A DNA stretch of 64,000 nucleotides, taken from NCBI GenBank assembly GCA_030847615.1, contig JAUMIR010000004.1, positions 270,901,501 to 270,965,500 on the forward strand. The letters are read 5' to 3'. Source of the DNA: Gambelia wislizenii. Taxonomy: Eukaryota; Chordata; Lepidosauria; Squamata; Crotaphytidae. Below the pieces are notes generated by a model, which had not been told where the DNA came from, did no database searches, and saw only the letters and a program-made list of their open reading frames with translations. The position numbers were made by a program, and so were the translations under genes. Positions 54,158-64,000 of the stretch are shown here, in pieces (positions within the stretch are counted from its first letter, which is position 1; every line of letters starts with the position of its first letter).

Positions 54158-56979
54158 ATATTTCACTCCCATGTTTTCCAAACAGCAACTCCACACCCCA
54201 TGCCCTCACTATCTGGAAACAGTAGATGGCCCTGTTTCTTGTTTTGCTGCTCATTTCTTTTCCATGATCATGGATGCTTGCAAATGAGTGTCTACATGTC
54301 ATTTAACAAGGGAGTTTCTGCATGCTAAAGTAATATCTTCAGACTTCTATGTTATCCTGAAAATTTAATTTTCCTTTATTATTTCACATTTTCATGGAGG
54401 ATATGGCAATTTTGTTTCATTGCATTTTGAAGCTAATATAATGTTACTGAATGCAAGGTACACTGGCCCCAAGCTCCTGCAGAAGAGCAGAGAATCAGGC
54501 CCCGAAGGATGATTGTAATAGCTCACATATTACTATGTATTACTGCTGCATTATGAAAAACATGTAGACATTTAAAACCATTATGACATTATTCTTTCTG
54601 TACTCATAGATAGTGGTTTGGACAAGATTTGGAGTTTTAGAAGTAGCAGTACATGGAAGCAAGGGAGAAAGCCAGTGATATGTGCTTCAGTCTTTTGAGC
54701 AGTTAAGCTGGTACAGTAATATCTTCAGACTTGCACCTCATGCAGTAATATCTTCAGCCATGCACCTCATGCAGCCAGCGCATTATACCAGCTCATGCAT
54801 GTGGTATGCACTTGTACAACTGTAAAAAAGAATCAACAGTTTTCCAAGACTTCCAAAAGGCTTTTGTTTTCCCATCAGGATAAATGGATGGCTCCCTACC
54901 GGGATTTGTTACTCAGACCCCCCCCCCAAAAAAAAAATTGTAAGGAAAGCAGCTTTTTTAAAACATTGACAAGTGAAAGTGCACTCCAACGTCTGAACTG
55001 TATCCATCCCTTCAGAACATGTTACATTAATTTGCAGGACTTGTGTCCCTTACTTCCACATATTCTGCAGAAAGCATGAACAGACCTTCTCCATGTAACT
55101 GTGAGCCCAACTTTGGTTTGTTTGATTGTCAACAGGGATGGGCATCTATGTGGTATTGTGGGGGTCAATTTTCACTGTAAACTTCCCATCAGCCAAACCA
55201 ATGCATCTAGGATGCACTGGAAGTGACAAAAATCTCACTTCTGAGTGGCATTTTCAGCTGGTTTGATACATTTTTGGAGGCTTTCTGGGATGTTAGTGAC
55301 TTCTGGGAGTGGATAGGTGACTTAAACCATTGCATTTGTGAGCAGTTTGAGCACATTTGGGGCAAAAAAAAAAATCACTTGAAAATTAGCCTTTTGGAGT
55401 TTGGAGGTCTTCATGTTGTCTCTGGGGCTTTGGGGCCAAATGCAGAACACAAGCACACTTTCCCCACTGGAAATCTGGACTTTCCCATAAGTTGAACCAG
55501 CAAATGGTCAGGAGAATACATTTCAACAAAATTCAGGCTCTTTGGCCAATTCAGAAGAGACTGATGATGTCTTAGAAAATTGCTCATAATTAGTCATCTG
55601 CCCTCTGCTGCTACTGTCACCCATTACACCCATCTGCCCTCTGCTGCTACTGTCAGCTGCAGCAGCATCTCATTTCCTGTGTAGTTTATAAACTTCAGGG
55701 CAGGTTTGTATGCTCTTTGTTTAATGCGGCAAGCAGTTTAATGTAGCAATGCTTTTATGTGTTGTGAGCTGCCTTGGGTCCCATTCTGGGGAAAAGGCAG
55801 CATATAAATCAAATAAATCAAATAAATAAGTAGATAAATAAATAATATCTGACATGCTCAGGTACTGCCATGTTATGATATACAGTATATGTGTTTTCTT
55901 GAAATCAGCCAACCAGGTTTTTGTGTATGCAGAGAACTGTGGTGTGCCTAGTCTGTAGTACTATCTGTTTGTATGCTTCTCTGGTACATGGTCAGTCAGT
56001 GCTGAGACTAGAAAGCATCCTATGCAGCTAGTACATTATAACAGCTCATGCATGTGGCATGCACTTATACAACTGTAAAAAAAAAAAATCAACAGTTTTC
56101 TAAGCCTTCCAAAAGACTTCGGTTTTCTCATGAGGATAAATGGAGTGGTCCCTACTGGGTTGTATTGACAGGGAGGAAATGAGGACATTGTTATCATCCC
56201 CCCATTATACTTTTGTCTACCCCCTTATGAAATTTTCCTTCAGTTGTGATCTTTCTAGCACTGCATTAGTTTGAAAATTCAGTTGGAATTATAGAAATTC
56301 AGTTTAAGCATCCAAACATAGGGAGCAGGGCAAAGTTACCCAGGGAATAAAAACACAAAGTATAAAAGATGTGCATATTTTTTGTGTCTCATATTGCAGG
56401 GCACAATGTATACAGTATTTACTTCTTAATCTTTGTGATTTAGTTGACACAAATATTTTGCATGTGAAAAAGTACTGTTTTTTTACATTATTTGCTTATT
56501 AAAACATTCCTCCCAGAAACCTCTTTTATAGTGACCAACATCCCAATCCTTCTCCCCCTGCCTCTCATTTTTACTCCTGCCTACCAAATGAAAATTGTCT
56601 CATTGCACCCCCAGCAACAGTTATTTCAGGAGGGGCATCTTTTATTAAGTAGATTATGTTTTATATGAAGACTTGTTTTTCCTCTTCTTTTATGCCAGTC
56701 TCTATTGCATTTTGTTTGCTATTGTTATTTTATTATAAAATTGCTTATTTTAACAGTAAACTACTTTAAGTAGCACACATGCATTGGTAAAAGTTAAAGT
56801 AAACAAGTTGTATAAGGAACAAATAAATAAAAATTATATATGCAAAATTCTAGTTTACTTTAGCCATCAGATGCAGGTTGTTGTGCAATACTGCAATCTT
56901 TGGATAGACTATTAAATGGATGGAAATGCATATATGGACATATACACATGTACATAATTATATTTTGTGTTCATTTCAG
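54158..56979. other. Intron 8 right part with L2-like tail
   Basis: At 55,720-55,830 an L2/SINE-like 3' tail appears (gctgccttgggtcccattc ... ataaatcaaataaatc). The string gctcatgcatgtggtatgca with following sequence occurs at 54,790 and again near 56,044, an imperfect duplication of about 100 bp (cacttgtacaactgtaaaaa). I see no other element or motif. Confidence 0.45.
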
Positions 56980-57134
56980 TGGTACTTTATGATATTGCTG
57001 TACACACTGGGTCAAACCCAGGTGCAGAAACTAATTCTAACGTATACATAACCGTCTTTGGAAACAGAGGAGATTCTGGAAAACGGAAACTTCGCAGGTC
57101 AAGATTTAATAATGTCAAATTTCAGCGTGGCCAG
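56980..57134 (+). CDS. LOXHD1-like exon 9: start of PLAT domain D
   Basis: The acceptor is ttcatttcag and the donor cag|gtaaag. After completing a Val codon shared with exon 8, it reads VLYDIAVHTGSNPGAETNSN, VYITVFGNRGDSGKRKL and VKFQRGQ. This is a canonical PLAT N-terminal half closely parallel to exon 3. It starts phase 1 and ends phase 0. Confidence 0.95.
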
Positions 57135-57453
57135 GTAAAGAAAAAAAAATCCACCGGCATCTACTGTATATAGCAGTAGCTTTTCAGCATTTAATTAGCA
57201 ATGAAACTTCTTGAATGCATCCAGATTACCTTAACTCATGTAACTGCACTAAGGTGTCATACTTTCAGTTGACTATAGCAAAAGTATCTGGTGGGCTTAT
57301 GAGCTACTCCATATATTATTTTCAATCTCTTTTGAATTTAGCAATAGGATGTGGATAAACATGTCCACTCTATAATTTTAATATAAGAGCTAGGTATTAT
57401 TTATACTGTCCATTACAGTACTATTTCACAAAACTGCTGGAGAAGTTGTCTAA
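57135..57453. other. Intron 9 start, no recognised feature
   Basis: AT-rich sequence between exon 9 and the MITE. Confidence 0.45.
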
Positions 57454-58021
57454 GGACTTTATCAGACCAGCCAAATACAGCATCATAAGGATGCCTAATG
57501 ATCGCAAAAGGGCACATGTACCAACTGACGTCGCCCTTTCACGAACATATACTATTTAAAAACCATCCTATTGTATTGATGGCCTGAGCCATCAATTGAT
57601 CTCCCATGGTGATTTTCTGCCGGCATTGCCGGTGTTTGAATCCATGCACCATTGTACTCATGTGAATGCACCATTGTACTCATGTCAATGGGCAAACACT
57701 TCCGGGTGAGATCGGGACAGCCAAGTAGGGGATGCTCTTTTTATGACATAGACATCCTCATTTACTTGGGACTTTTTAAGTGTGTTTTGGTGCTTTTGGT
57801 TTGTCTTTATTTTGTTTTTGAAATTGCCATCCCAACGCCTTCTCACAATAATCAGTGAAATTTGAAACCATGAAGTGAAGGGAGCTCCATTCACTCCCCT
57901 TAGTGCCTGGGAATAATGTGAGCAAGGTAAGGTATGGTGGGGGGAGTTCTTTTGCTGGCATAAAAACACCACCATTTATGCCAGCAAAAGAACTTTTGAG
58001 GAGGGTGGTCTGATAAGGTCC
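57454..58021. mobile_element. MITE of the GGAC-end family, 568 bp, TAA target duplication
   Basis: Ends GGACTTTATCAGACCAG and GGTCTGATAAGGTCC are both flanked by TAA. The interior is the inverse of the 28.4-kb copy, including tgatcgcaaaagggcac and the agttcttttgctggcat/atgccagcaaaagaact hairpin. No transposase. Confidence 0.85.
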
Positions 58022-58440
58022 TAAAACCTTTGAGGTTTGGTGTCAAGACAGGCAGGATGACACCCAACTCTTTTTTATCCATTCTATCAAAATGCAGGAA
58101 AGCTGTTCAAGTTCTAAATAAGTATCTGTGATTGTAATGGATGAGGCAGGCACAAACAAACTAAATCTTAATCTTTTTTTCGAGACAGAAAAAAGGTTTC
58201 TATGAGGAGAGCTTCATATATGCAGAAACTTTCAATTTGATTTAAATGTCTTTCTTCTTCCTTGCTTTCTTTCTTTCTTGGAGAACCTCCCTTTCAAAAA
58301 GTCAGTTTTCACTGATAAAGGGCATTGGGGGGAGGGAAACTGAACTGACACATTTTTCTTCCTGCTCTCTCATGTATCAACACAAATTTATCATACTTGT
58401 ATAGAGTATCTGTCCCATGAGCAGCTGAGTGCATTTGGTA

Positions 58441-58479
<39 letters not shown>

Positions 58480-58905
58480 TATACCCCACCCTTATGCTAA
58501 AAATAATCGGGGCAGCTTCCAACAATTAAAACATTATAATAATGACTAAAAACACCACCCACCCCCACCCTCCCCCATAAAAAGACATTAAACACTATAA
58601 AATTAAAACCTTCTAACTAAAAACACATTAAAAACAAATATATACATAATTTTAAAAAGCCAGGAGACTGAGCTCCTGAGGCCGGGATCTAATCAGGAAA
58701 GGCCTGGCGAAAGAGATCTGTCTTTAGTGCTTTTTAAAAGCTACTCAAGCTTGTCAACTGATGGATCTCATTTGGCAGGCCATTCCATAAATTGGGGGCG
58801 ATTACCGAAAAGGCCCTCTGGGAGGTTGCAGACAGCCTAGATTTTTGTGGCTGAAGCAGATTCCTCCCAGAGGACTGGAGTGCGCGGGTTAAAACTTGAG
58901 AAATT
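58441..58905 (-). mobile_element. L2-type LINE 3' end (antisense)
   Basis: The ATT tandem tail at 58441-58480 is followed on the minus strand by the L2 3' UTR and the end of its coding region (aaagacagatctctttcgcc, ctcccagagggccttttcgg, gcttcagccacaaaaatcta). It is nearly the same as the sense copy at 15826-16372. Confidence 0.85.
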
Positions 58906-60859
58906 GCCTTCTCAGTGACTTTGGGCTCATCTACATAGGCAGAATATGCCAGCTTCCTACCAGCATATTCTGCCCACAGATCTGCATGTTGTTACCCTAA
59001 ACACTAGTGATGTGGAAATTCCATGCGAGATTGAATTATTAATATTTTGGGGAAAATAGCAATAACTTGGCTTGGCAATGCAAGAGGGGGTAACAAGTGA
59101 TCTTGAGCCTGTGTATACCCCTACTAAACCTGAACTGACATACACAAGATGAATAATTTCATAGTGGTTTGTATTAAGAGTTCAAAAATAACACCAATCA
59201 CGCACACATTCACACAGGAGGCATTAACACAAGACTAACAAAATGAAGTGGGAAAGGTTGAGAAAGAGGAATAACAAGGGAAGTTTCAGTGAGCTATACA
59301 TCTTTTCCTGAAGAGATGAGGTCACAGAGGAAGATCAGCAGAGCAGGGGTCCAGATCTGGAGTGGCTGCACAGACAGACAGAGTGTCCACAGGAAGGGAA
59401 TCTGTGCGTGCGGCTACACAGTTCAACATGGAGTCGAGAGGAAGATGGACTGTTTGCATTTGAGTGTGGTTATCAGGAGGTTTAAATAGAAAAACAATGT
59501 TCTCTGGGGATGGGGTTTTGAATGGAAAACAATGAGTTTCAGGAGTGTTTCATGGCTGAACAATGGATTTCCAAATATGTTAACTATCCTATCATGTGTT
59601 GCTTGTTTGATTTGAATACCAGTGGCTTCCTCTGTTAATGCCAGGTTTGGAGATCAGGATGGGTGTCATTTACAGACAATGAATACTCCAGCAATAGATG
59701 ATGAGATTATCATCTGGCACCAGATGTTCCCAGGAAATACCTTCTTTTCTTTGTTTTGGAATTTGCCATGGCCCTTCCCTTGGACAATACATGACTTTGC
59801 TATTTTAAGCAAGTGTCATTGAATTTTCCAGGGGGTTCTTGGTCTACTGATTGTCCATGAGAAAAGCCACATTTGAGCCAAATTATTAGATATTTGCCAA
59901 TTAGTGGGGTGCATGGGGGCTGGGGAAATTAGATTTGGTATCAGCAGTCCTCCCCCATTACCTGTATGAAATGGGATGGAGTCCAGACCAGTATGCCGGC
60001 TGGTCTGTGCAGCCACCACAGCCACCCACGTTCTATTCTCTGAAGCCAGAAATCTGACCCACAGCATGTGAGCAAGGCCCCCTGCATGACAAGCCTTGGT
60101 CACATGCTGTGAGACTCCTTCCTGGCTATGGATGAGCAAGGCAGCCAGAAGCTGCAGTGATGGGCCAGGCTGCTGAAATGGGGTCCGATGTCATGTGGGG
60201 CCTGTTCCATTTTTTGCCAGTGGGAGTGGATTTAAACAGTGTAACAGGCTTACCCCATCTTCCCCCTGTCTTGGCCCTGTCTTTGCTTGGGAGTCATGAG
60301 TACTGTTCTGGGGCAAAATGGGGCAAAAGTCATTTGGGCCACAGGGCTTTAAGACAGGGGCATGATGGGGTGAATAGACAAGCCCTATAACCAAACAGTG
60401 GAACTTCCTACTGAATTAGGTTAATCTAGACCTGCTTTTCATAGCTGTTGCCAATTGGATGAAGTACTTTTCTTTCTGCAGGTGTTTGGTCTGGTCAGCT
60501 AATCTGTTGCTCTTGTTTTAAACTTCATTTTTGATTTATGTTTTAAACTGGCTGCCTTTTTGTTTTAACTTGCTATCTTCCCTTATCTGATTTGTGTGCA
60601 GCTATACTGTGTTTATATTATGTGAGAATGGGTTATTTTCTCTGGTAGAAATTATTATTGTTAGATGCCTTTGGCATTCTTTAATGAAAAGATGTGAGAG
60701 ATATATGAAATATATAGGTAAAGCAGGGTGAGGAACTGTGGAGAGTCCAAATATCTGTCCCTGTGCTGCTCCAGGGGCAGCACAGACTGCCAAAAGAAAA
60801 CAAAATCAGAAGATTTTACACACCATACACAGTGACAGTAGTAAGAATCCACTTAATCA
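58906..60859. other. Intron 9 sequence, no recognised feature
   Basis: Mixed composition without recognised repeats or motif-bearing frames. A short inverted pair (ggcagaatatgcc... ggcatattctgcc type) lies at about 58938-58975. Confidence 0.4.
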
Positions 60860-61040
60860 TCCATGGCTACATTATATGAAATCCTGCGGTTTTTAGTTTG
60901 ATGAGGCACCGCTCATCAAACTGGCTGAGAATCCTAAATATCCCTCCCCAAGCTTTGAATCCTAGGATTCCATATGGTGTTGACATGTCAGTTAAAGAGG
61001 AATCCTAGCACTATAATTGTGTAGTGCAAAATGGCCCTTG
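60860..61040. mobile_element. hAT-like MITE, partial copy
   Basis: catggctacattatatgaaatcctgcgg at the left and cactataattgtgtagtgcaaaat at the right resemble the 7.9-kb and 33-kb MITE family, with the internal fold (aaactggctgagaatcc / ggattcca) preserved. Confidence 0.5.
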
Positions 61041-61269
61041 GTTTGTAAAAACAACAATGTATTTTTTTTTTGAAGTTAAAAAAATGCAGGGGCCCTGCAA
61101 CTGCCTGACACCACCAGGAAAGATAATTTATATTTCTTGTTTGCCAGGAAAATGGGAGTTTGGACAGTGGTTTTCAAGGGTCTGTTACCTGAACGACTGG
61201 GGGTCCGTGGGTCCCACTCACGACCTAGAAAATACAATATTATATTGGGGAATTTTAGTTAGCTTAAAT

Positions 61270-62562
61270 AACATTTAGAAGGCAATGCCATAATCACAAA
61301 AAGTCAACATGGGTTTCAGAGAAACAAGTCATGCCAGACTAATCTGATCTCTTTTTTTGATAAAGTTACCAGCTTGGTAGATGAAGGGAATGCTGTGGAC
61401 ATTGCATACCTTGATTTCAGTAAGGCCTTTGACAAGGTTCCCCATGACATTCTTGCAAACAAGCTTGTAGAATGTGGGCTAGACAAGTTAACTGTTCAAT
61501 GGATTTGTAATTGGTTGACCGGCCGAACCCAAAGGGTGCTCAGCAGTGGCTCCTCTTCGTCTTGGAAAGATGTGACCAGTGGGGTGCCACAGGGTTCTGT
61601 CCTGGGCCCAGTGCTATTCAACATCTTTATCAATGACTTAGATGAGGGAATTAGGGGCATACTTATCAAATTTGCAGATGACACCAAATTGGGAGGAGTA
61701 GCTAATACCCTAGAGGACAGGATCAAAATTCAGAATGACCTGGATAGACTGGAGAGCTGGGCCAAAGCTAACAAAATGAAATTCAATACGGAGAAATGTA
61801 AAGTACTGCATTTAGGGCGGAAAAATGAAATGCATAAATATAGGATGGGAGAGACCTGTCTGAATGAGACTACGTGCGAAAGGGATCTAGGAGTCCTAGT
61901 AGACCACAAGTTGAACATAAGCCAACAGTGTGATGCGGCAGCTAAAAAGGCCAATGCGATTTTGGGCTGCATCAATAGAAGTATAGTGTCTAGATCAAGG
62001 GAAGTAATAGTGCCACTCTATTCTGCCTTGGTCAGACCTCACTTAGAATACTGTGTCCAGTTCTGGGCACCACAATTCAGAAAGGATATTGACAAATTGG
62101 AGCGTGTCCAGAGAAGGGCAACTAAAATGGTGAAAGGTCTGGAAACGATGCCTTATGAGGAGAGACTTAGGGAGCTGGGTATGTTTAGCCTGGAAAAAAG
62201 ATGGTTAAGAGGCGATATGATAGCCCTGTTTAAGTATTTGAAGGGATGTCACGCTGAGGATGGAGGAGTCTTGTTTTCTGCTGCTCCAGAGACTGGAACA
62301 CGGAGCAATGGGTGCAAGCTCCAGGAACAGAGATTCCACCTCAACATGAGGAGGAACTTTTTGACAGTAAGAGCTGTTCGGCAGTGGAACACACTCCCTC
62401 GGAGCGTGGTGGGGTCTCCTTCCTTGGAGGTCTTTAAACAGAGGCTGGATGGCCATCTGTCGGGGATGCTTTGATCAAGATTTCCTGCATGGCAGGGGGG
62501 TTGGACTGGATGGCCCTCGTGGTCTCTTCCAACTCTGCAATTCTATGATTCTATGATTCTAT
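61270..62562 (+). mobile_element. 5'-truncated CR1 LINE (sense), young copy
   Basis: It begins abruptly inside ORF2 (acatttagaaggcaatgcc, equivalent to about 52865 of the full-length copy) and runs to three ATTCTATG-type units ending near 62562. It is almost the same as the 50-kb copy over 1.3 kb. Confidence 0.92.
61374..62474 (+). CDS. CR1 ORF2 C-terminal remnant (open, 366 aa)
   Basis: This frame is open from the fingers/palm region to the C terminus: YLDFSKAFDKVPHDIL, GVPQGSVLGPVLFNIFINDL, IKFADDTKLGG, then [19 protein letters not shown] and [12 protein letters not shown]. Both catalytic Asp are present. The endonuclease and ORF1 are lost by 5' truncation, so it is a fossil frame, not a host gene. 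No promoter or start is expected. Confidence 0.88.
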   Translation: MVDEGNAVDIAYLDFSKAFDKVPHDILANKLVECGLDKLTVQWICNWLTGRTQRVLSSGSSSSWKDVTSGVPQGSVLGPVLFNIFINDLDEGIRGILIKFADDTKLGGVANTLEDRIKIQNDLDRLESWAKANKMKFNTEKCKVLHLGRKNEMHKYRMGETCLNETTCERDLGVLVDHKLNISQQCDAAAKKANAILGCINRSIVSRSREVIVPLYSALVRPHLEYCVQFWAPQFRKDIDKLERVQRRATKMVKGLETMPYEERLRELGMFSLEKRWLRGDMIALFKYLKGCHAEDGGVLFSAAPETGTRSNGCKLQEQRFHLNMRRNFLTVRAVRQWNTLPRSVVGSPSLEVFKQRLDGHLSGML

Positions 62563-63189
62563 ATGGCTGCGAAAGGCTGAAAACTTACAGGACCTTGTGT
62601 ACCTATGTATACCAGTACTCATTGACAAGATTCCAAGCCAAAATGAAATAAAAATGTTTTTTATTGGAAAATAATCATGGAAGCATTCACATATTCACTC
62701 AAGTTCATAAGACAACCACACAAGGCTAATAAAGAATCAGCAGGGAAAACTTAGACAGAGGAACAGATTCAGGAAAGTGGGCTATAATTACCTGTCCAAG
62801 GAGCAGAGATTCACGCAGCAAAGAAATGCAGGTATGAAGCTGAGGGTAGGATGACAAATTAATCAGGACTGTCCCTACCAAATCAGGACAGTTGACGGGT
62901 ATGGAGTTTGAGTACTAAACATTGTGCAAACCTTATTTATTAGTCTATTTATTCACACCACAGTATTAAACCATCCTTAAAATAGAAATCTGCTTATTTT
63001 TTTAACATTTTAATTACTTTTTTTTAAAAAAAACCTATTTTAAATCATAAAATCAGTTTTGCTTAATTACTGAAGCAGAGTGTATGTTTTATAATAAAAC
63101 ATCGTTCATGGGGCCATAGCTTCCATCTGTCCTTCAGAGAGCATTCATTTCCTCCCATTCATGTGACTCTCATATTTCTGTTTCTGCAG
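62563..63189. other. Intron 9 right end, no recognised feature
   Basis: AT-rich sequence leading to exon 10. The stretch 62,860-62,900 (aatcaggactgtccctacc) faintly resembles the unclassified repeat at 23.2/39.5 kb. Confidence 0.4.
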
Positions 63190-63268
63190 ACAGATATGTT
63201 CTACATGACTGCTGTATCACTTGGGATTCTGAATAAAATTCTCATTAGCCATGATGGAACTGGTCCAG
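63190..63268 (+). CDS. LOXHD1-like exon 10: middle of PLAT domain D
   Basis: The acceptor is ctgtttctgcag and the donor cag|gtacag. It encodes TDMFYMTAVSLGILNKILIS then HDGTGP, ending phase 1. It parallels exon 4 (T-D-x-F...A-V-S-L-G) but is interrupted by an intron right after the H-D-G-T-G-P turn. The rest of PLAT D must lie beyond the right edge of the window. Confidence 0.9.
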
Positions 63269-64000
63269 GTACAGCTAATTTCTTATTAACAGATCAGTTT
63301 CACAATCTGTTTTAAAACCAACATCCATTTTCTCATTATTTTAAGAGCAGGAAATAATGTTTTGATTTACAGAGCATGGTTTTTATCCATCCCAGGCAAT
63401 AACATATATCTTTATAGTCACATTTTATGGAAGAATTTCAACCAGTGGAGACCTTCCTATCAGCTTTCCTTTTCTTTTTTCCTAATCAATTCCTGTGTTC
63501 CTACTGCTATTTGTTTTGATTGGCTGGTTTGTAATTTATGTAGAGAAAAAATTGGAAGTTACCTTTCACATGCCTCCCAGTTAAAATAACAATGTTTTTA
63601 CTACTGCATTCTTCTCCAGTGGTGCACATGGTAGATATCTATGATTGGCTGTGGCTCCTAGCATAGGTATACTGCATTCTTACCATAGCAGGCTGCCTCT
63701 TGAAACATAGGGCAGCCTTCCTCAACCAGATGTGTTGGATTTCAAATTGCATCATCCCTAAGCCAGTTTGGGAATGGCTATATGTGGTAGGGATATATAT
63801 CTATCCTTATTATTGTCTCCATGCAAGGATGAAGAATTTCAGAATTTTACACCTCGTTTGTTTTTAAATGGTGAAAACATTGCACGAAAAATATCGCTTT
63901 CCCCCTCCCTCAAACAAAATGTCTTAATGCTTGGGGATGCCCTTTCTAGTTAAAGATGAAAAAATGTTTTGTTTTTTTTTAATTACATCCCTAGCATGTG
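63269..64000. other. Intron 10 start, hAT-like end at the window edge
   Basis: The last bases before 63994 (attacatccctag) repeat the right terminus of the 22.3-kb hAT-type MITE, so a copy probably ends there. The rest is unrecognised intron. Confidence 0.4.

Larger units (their letters stand above)
904..63268 (+). other. Gene model: internal part of a LOXHD1-like multi-PLAT-domain gene (10 exons)
   Basis: Ten exons were assembled from acceptor/donor sites and codon phase. Every junction keeps the frame: phases at the nine internal introns are 0, 1, 0, 2, 1, 1, 0, 1, 0. The product is a run of PLAT (beta-sandwich, lipoxygenase homology) domains: C-terminal part of PLAT A (exons 1-2), complete PLAT B (3-5), a short acidic/basic linker (6), complete PLAT C (7-8), and the start of PLAT D (9-10). 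Strings of PLAT domains in vertebrates are the hallmark of LOXHD1, a stereocilia protein of hair cells. Domain order and linker position resemble PLAT 10-13 of human LOXHD1 as I remember it, but residue identity looks only moderate, suggesting a paralogue. The start, the stop and the promoter lie outside the window. Exon numbers used here are local to the window. Confidence 0.88.

Noticed and set aside
61374..62474. Long open frame as a host gene
   Set aside because: It matches the CR1 reverse transcriptase C terminus over its whole length and ends in the CR1 3' tail. It is a truncated LINE.

Overview
The window looks like intronic, repeat-rich DNA from a reptile, most likely a squamate (lizard or snake). 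The grounds are CR1 and L2 LINEs, tRNA-derived SINEs ending in the 3' body I associate with Sauria SINEs, one SINE with a 5S-rRNA-derived head, an Ngaro/DIRS tyrosine-recombinase retroelement, Penelope-like fragments, a Helitron and many short inverted-repeat DNA transposons. The assignment is inferred from repeat content, not from a marker gene.

The only host gene I can support runs left to right through the whole window. Ten short exons (904-990, 5725-5857, 6426-6577, 9889-10043, 15684-15742, 23989-24033, 27997-28160, 41988-42213, 56980-57134, 63190-63268) have GT-AG borders and join in one unbroken reading frame of 1,255 nt (about 418 codons). They encode the end of one PLAT domain, two complete PLAT domains separated by a short linker, and the first part of a fourth. 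This is the architecture of the LOXHD1 family (lipoxygenase homology domains; LOXHD1 itself is a hair-cell stereocilia protein). The domain order resembles the C-terminal half of LOXHD1, but the sequence looks too divergent for a simple reptile orthologue, so I call it LOXHD1-like. Both ends of the gene lie outside the window.

Mobile elements fill much of the introns. From left to right: a family of palindromic MITEs with GGAC(T/A)TTWTCRGAC-like ends and TAA target duplications (2.3, 4.4, 6.7, 8.6, 12.6, 14.1, 28.4 and 57.5 kb); an antisense CR1 tail (7.3 kb); an L2 tail (15.8 kb); an antisense Ngaro/DIRS element (about 16.4-22.2 kb) with an open tyrosine recombinase frame but broken gag and pol; a hAT-type MITE with an exact 8-bp target duplication (22.3 kb); Tigger-like MITEs (24.5, 30.2, 35.1 kb); SINEs (24.9, 27.5, 30.6, 34.0, 36.6, 45.8 kb); a Helitron inserted in a hAT-like MITE (33.0-33.8 kb); antisense CR1 copies (37.3 and 47.9 kb, the latter split by a Penelope-like insertion carrying a hammerhead-like motif); a nearly full-length sense CR1 (about 49.7-54.2 kb) with ORF1 and an ORF2 broken by one frameshift; and a 5'-truncated sense CR1 (61.3-62.6 kb) with an open reverse transcriptase tail.

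I see no tRNA, rRNA, CRISPR or prokaryotic gene. Most other open frames are short chance frames in AT-rich intron sequence or antisense shadows of the elements above.
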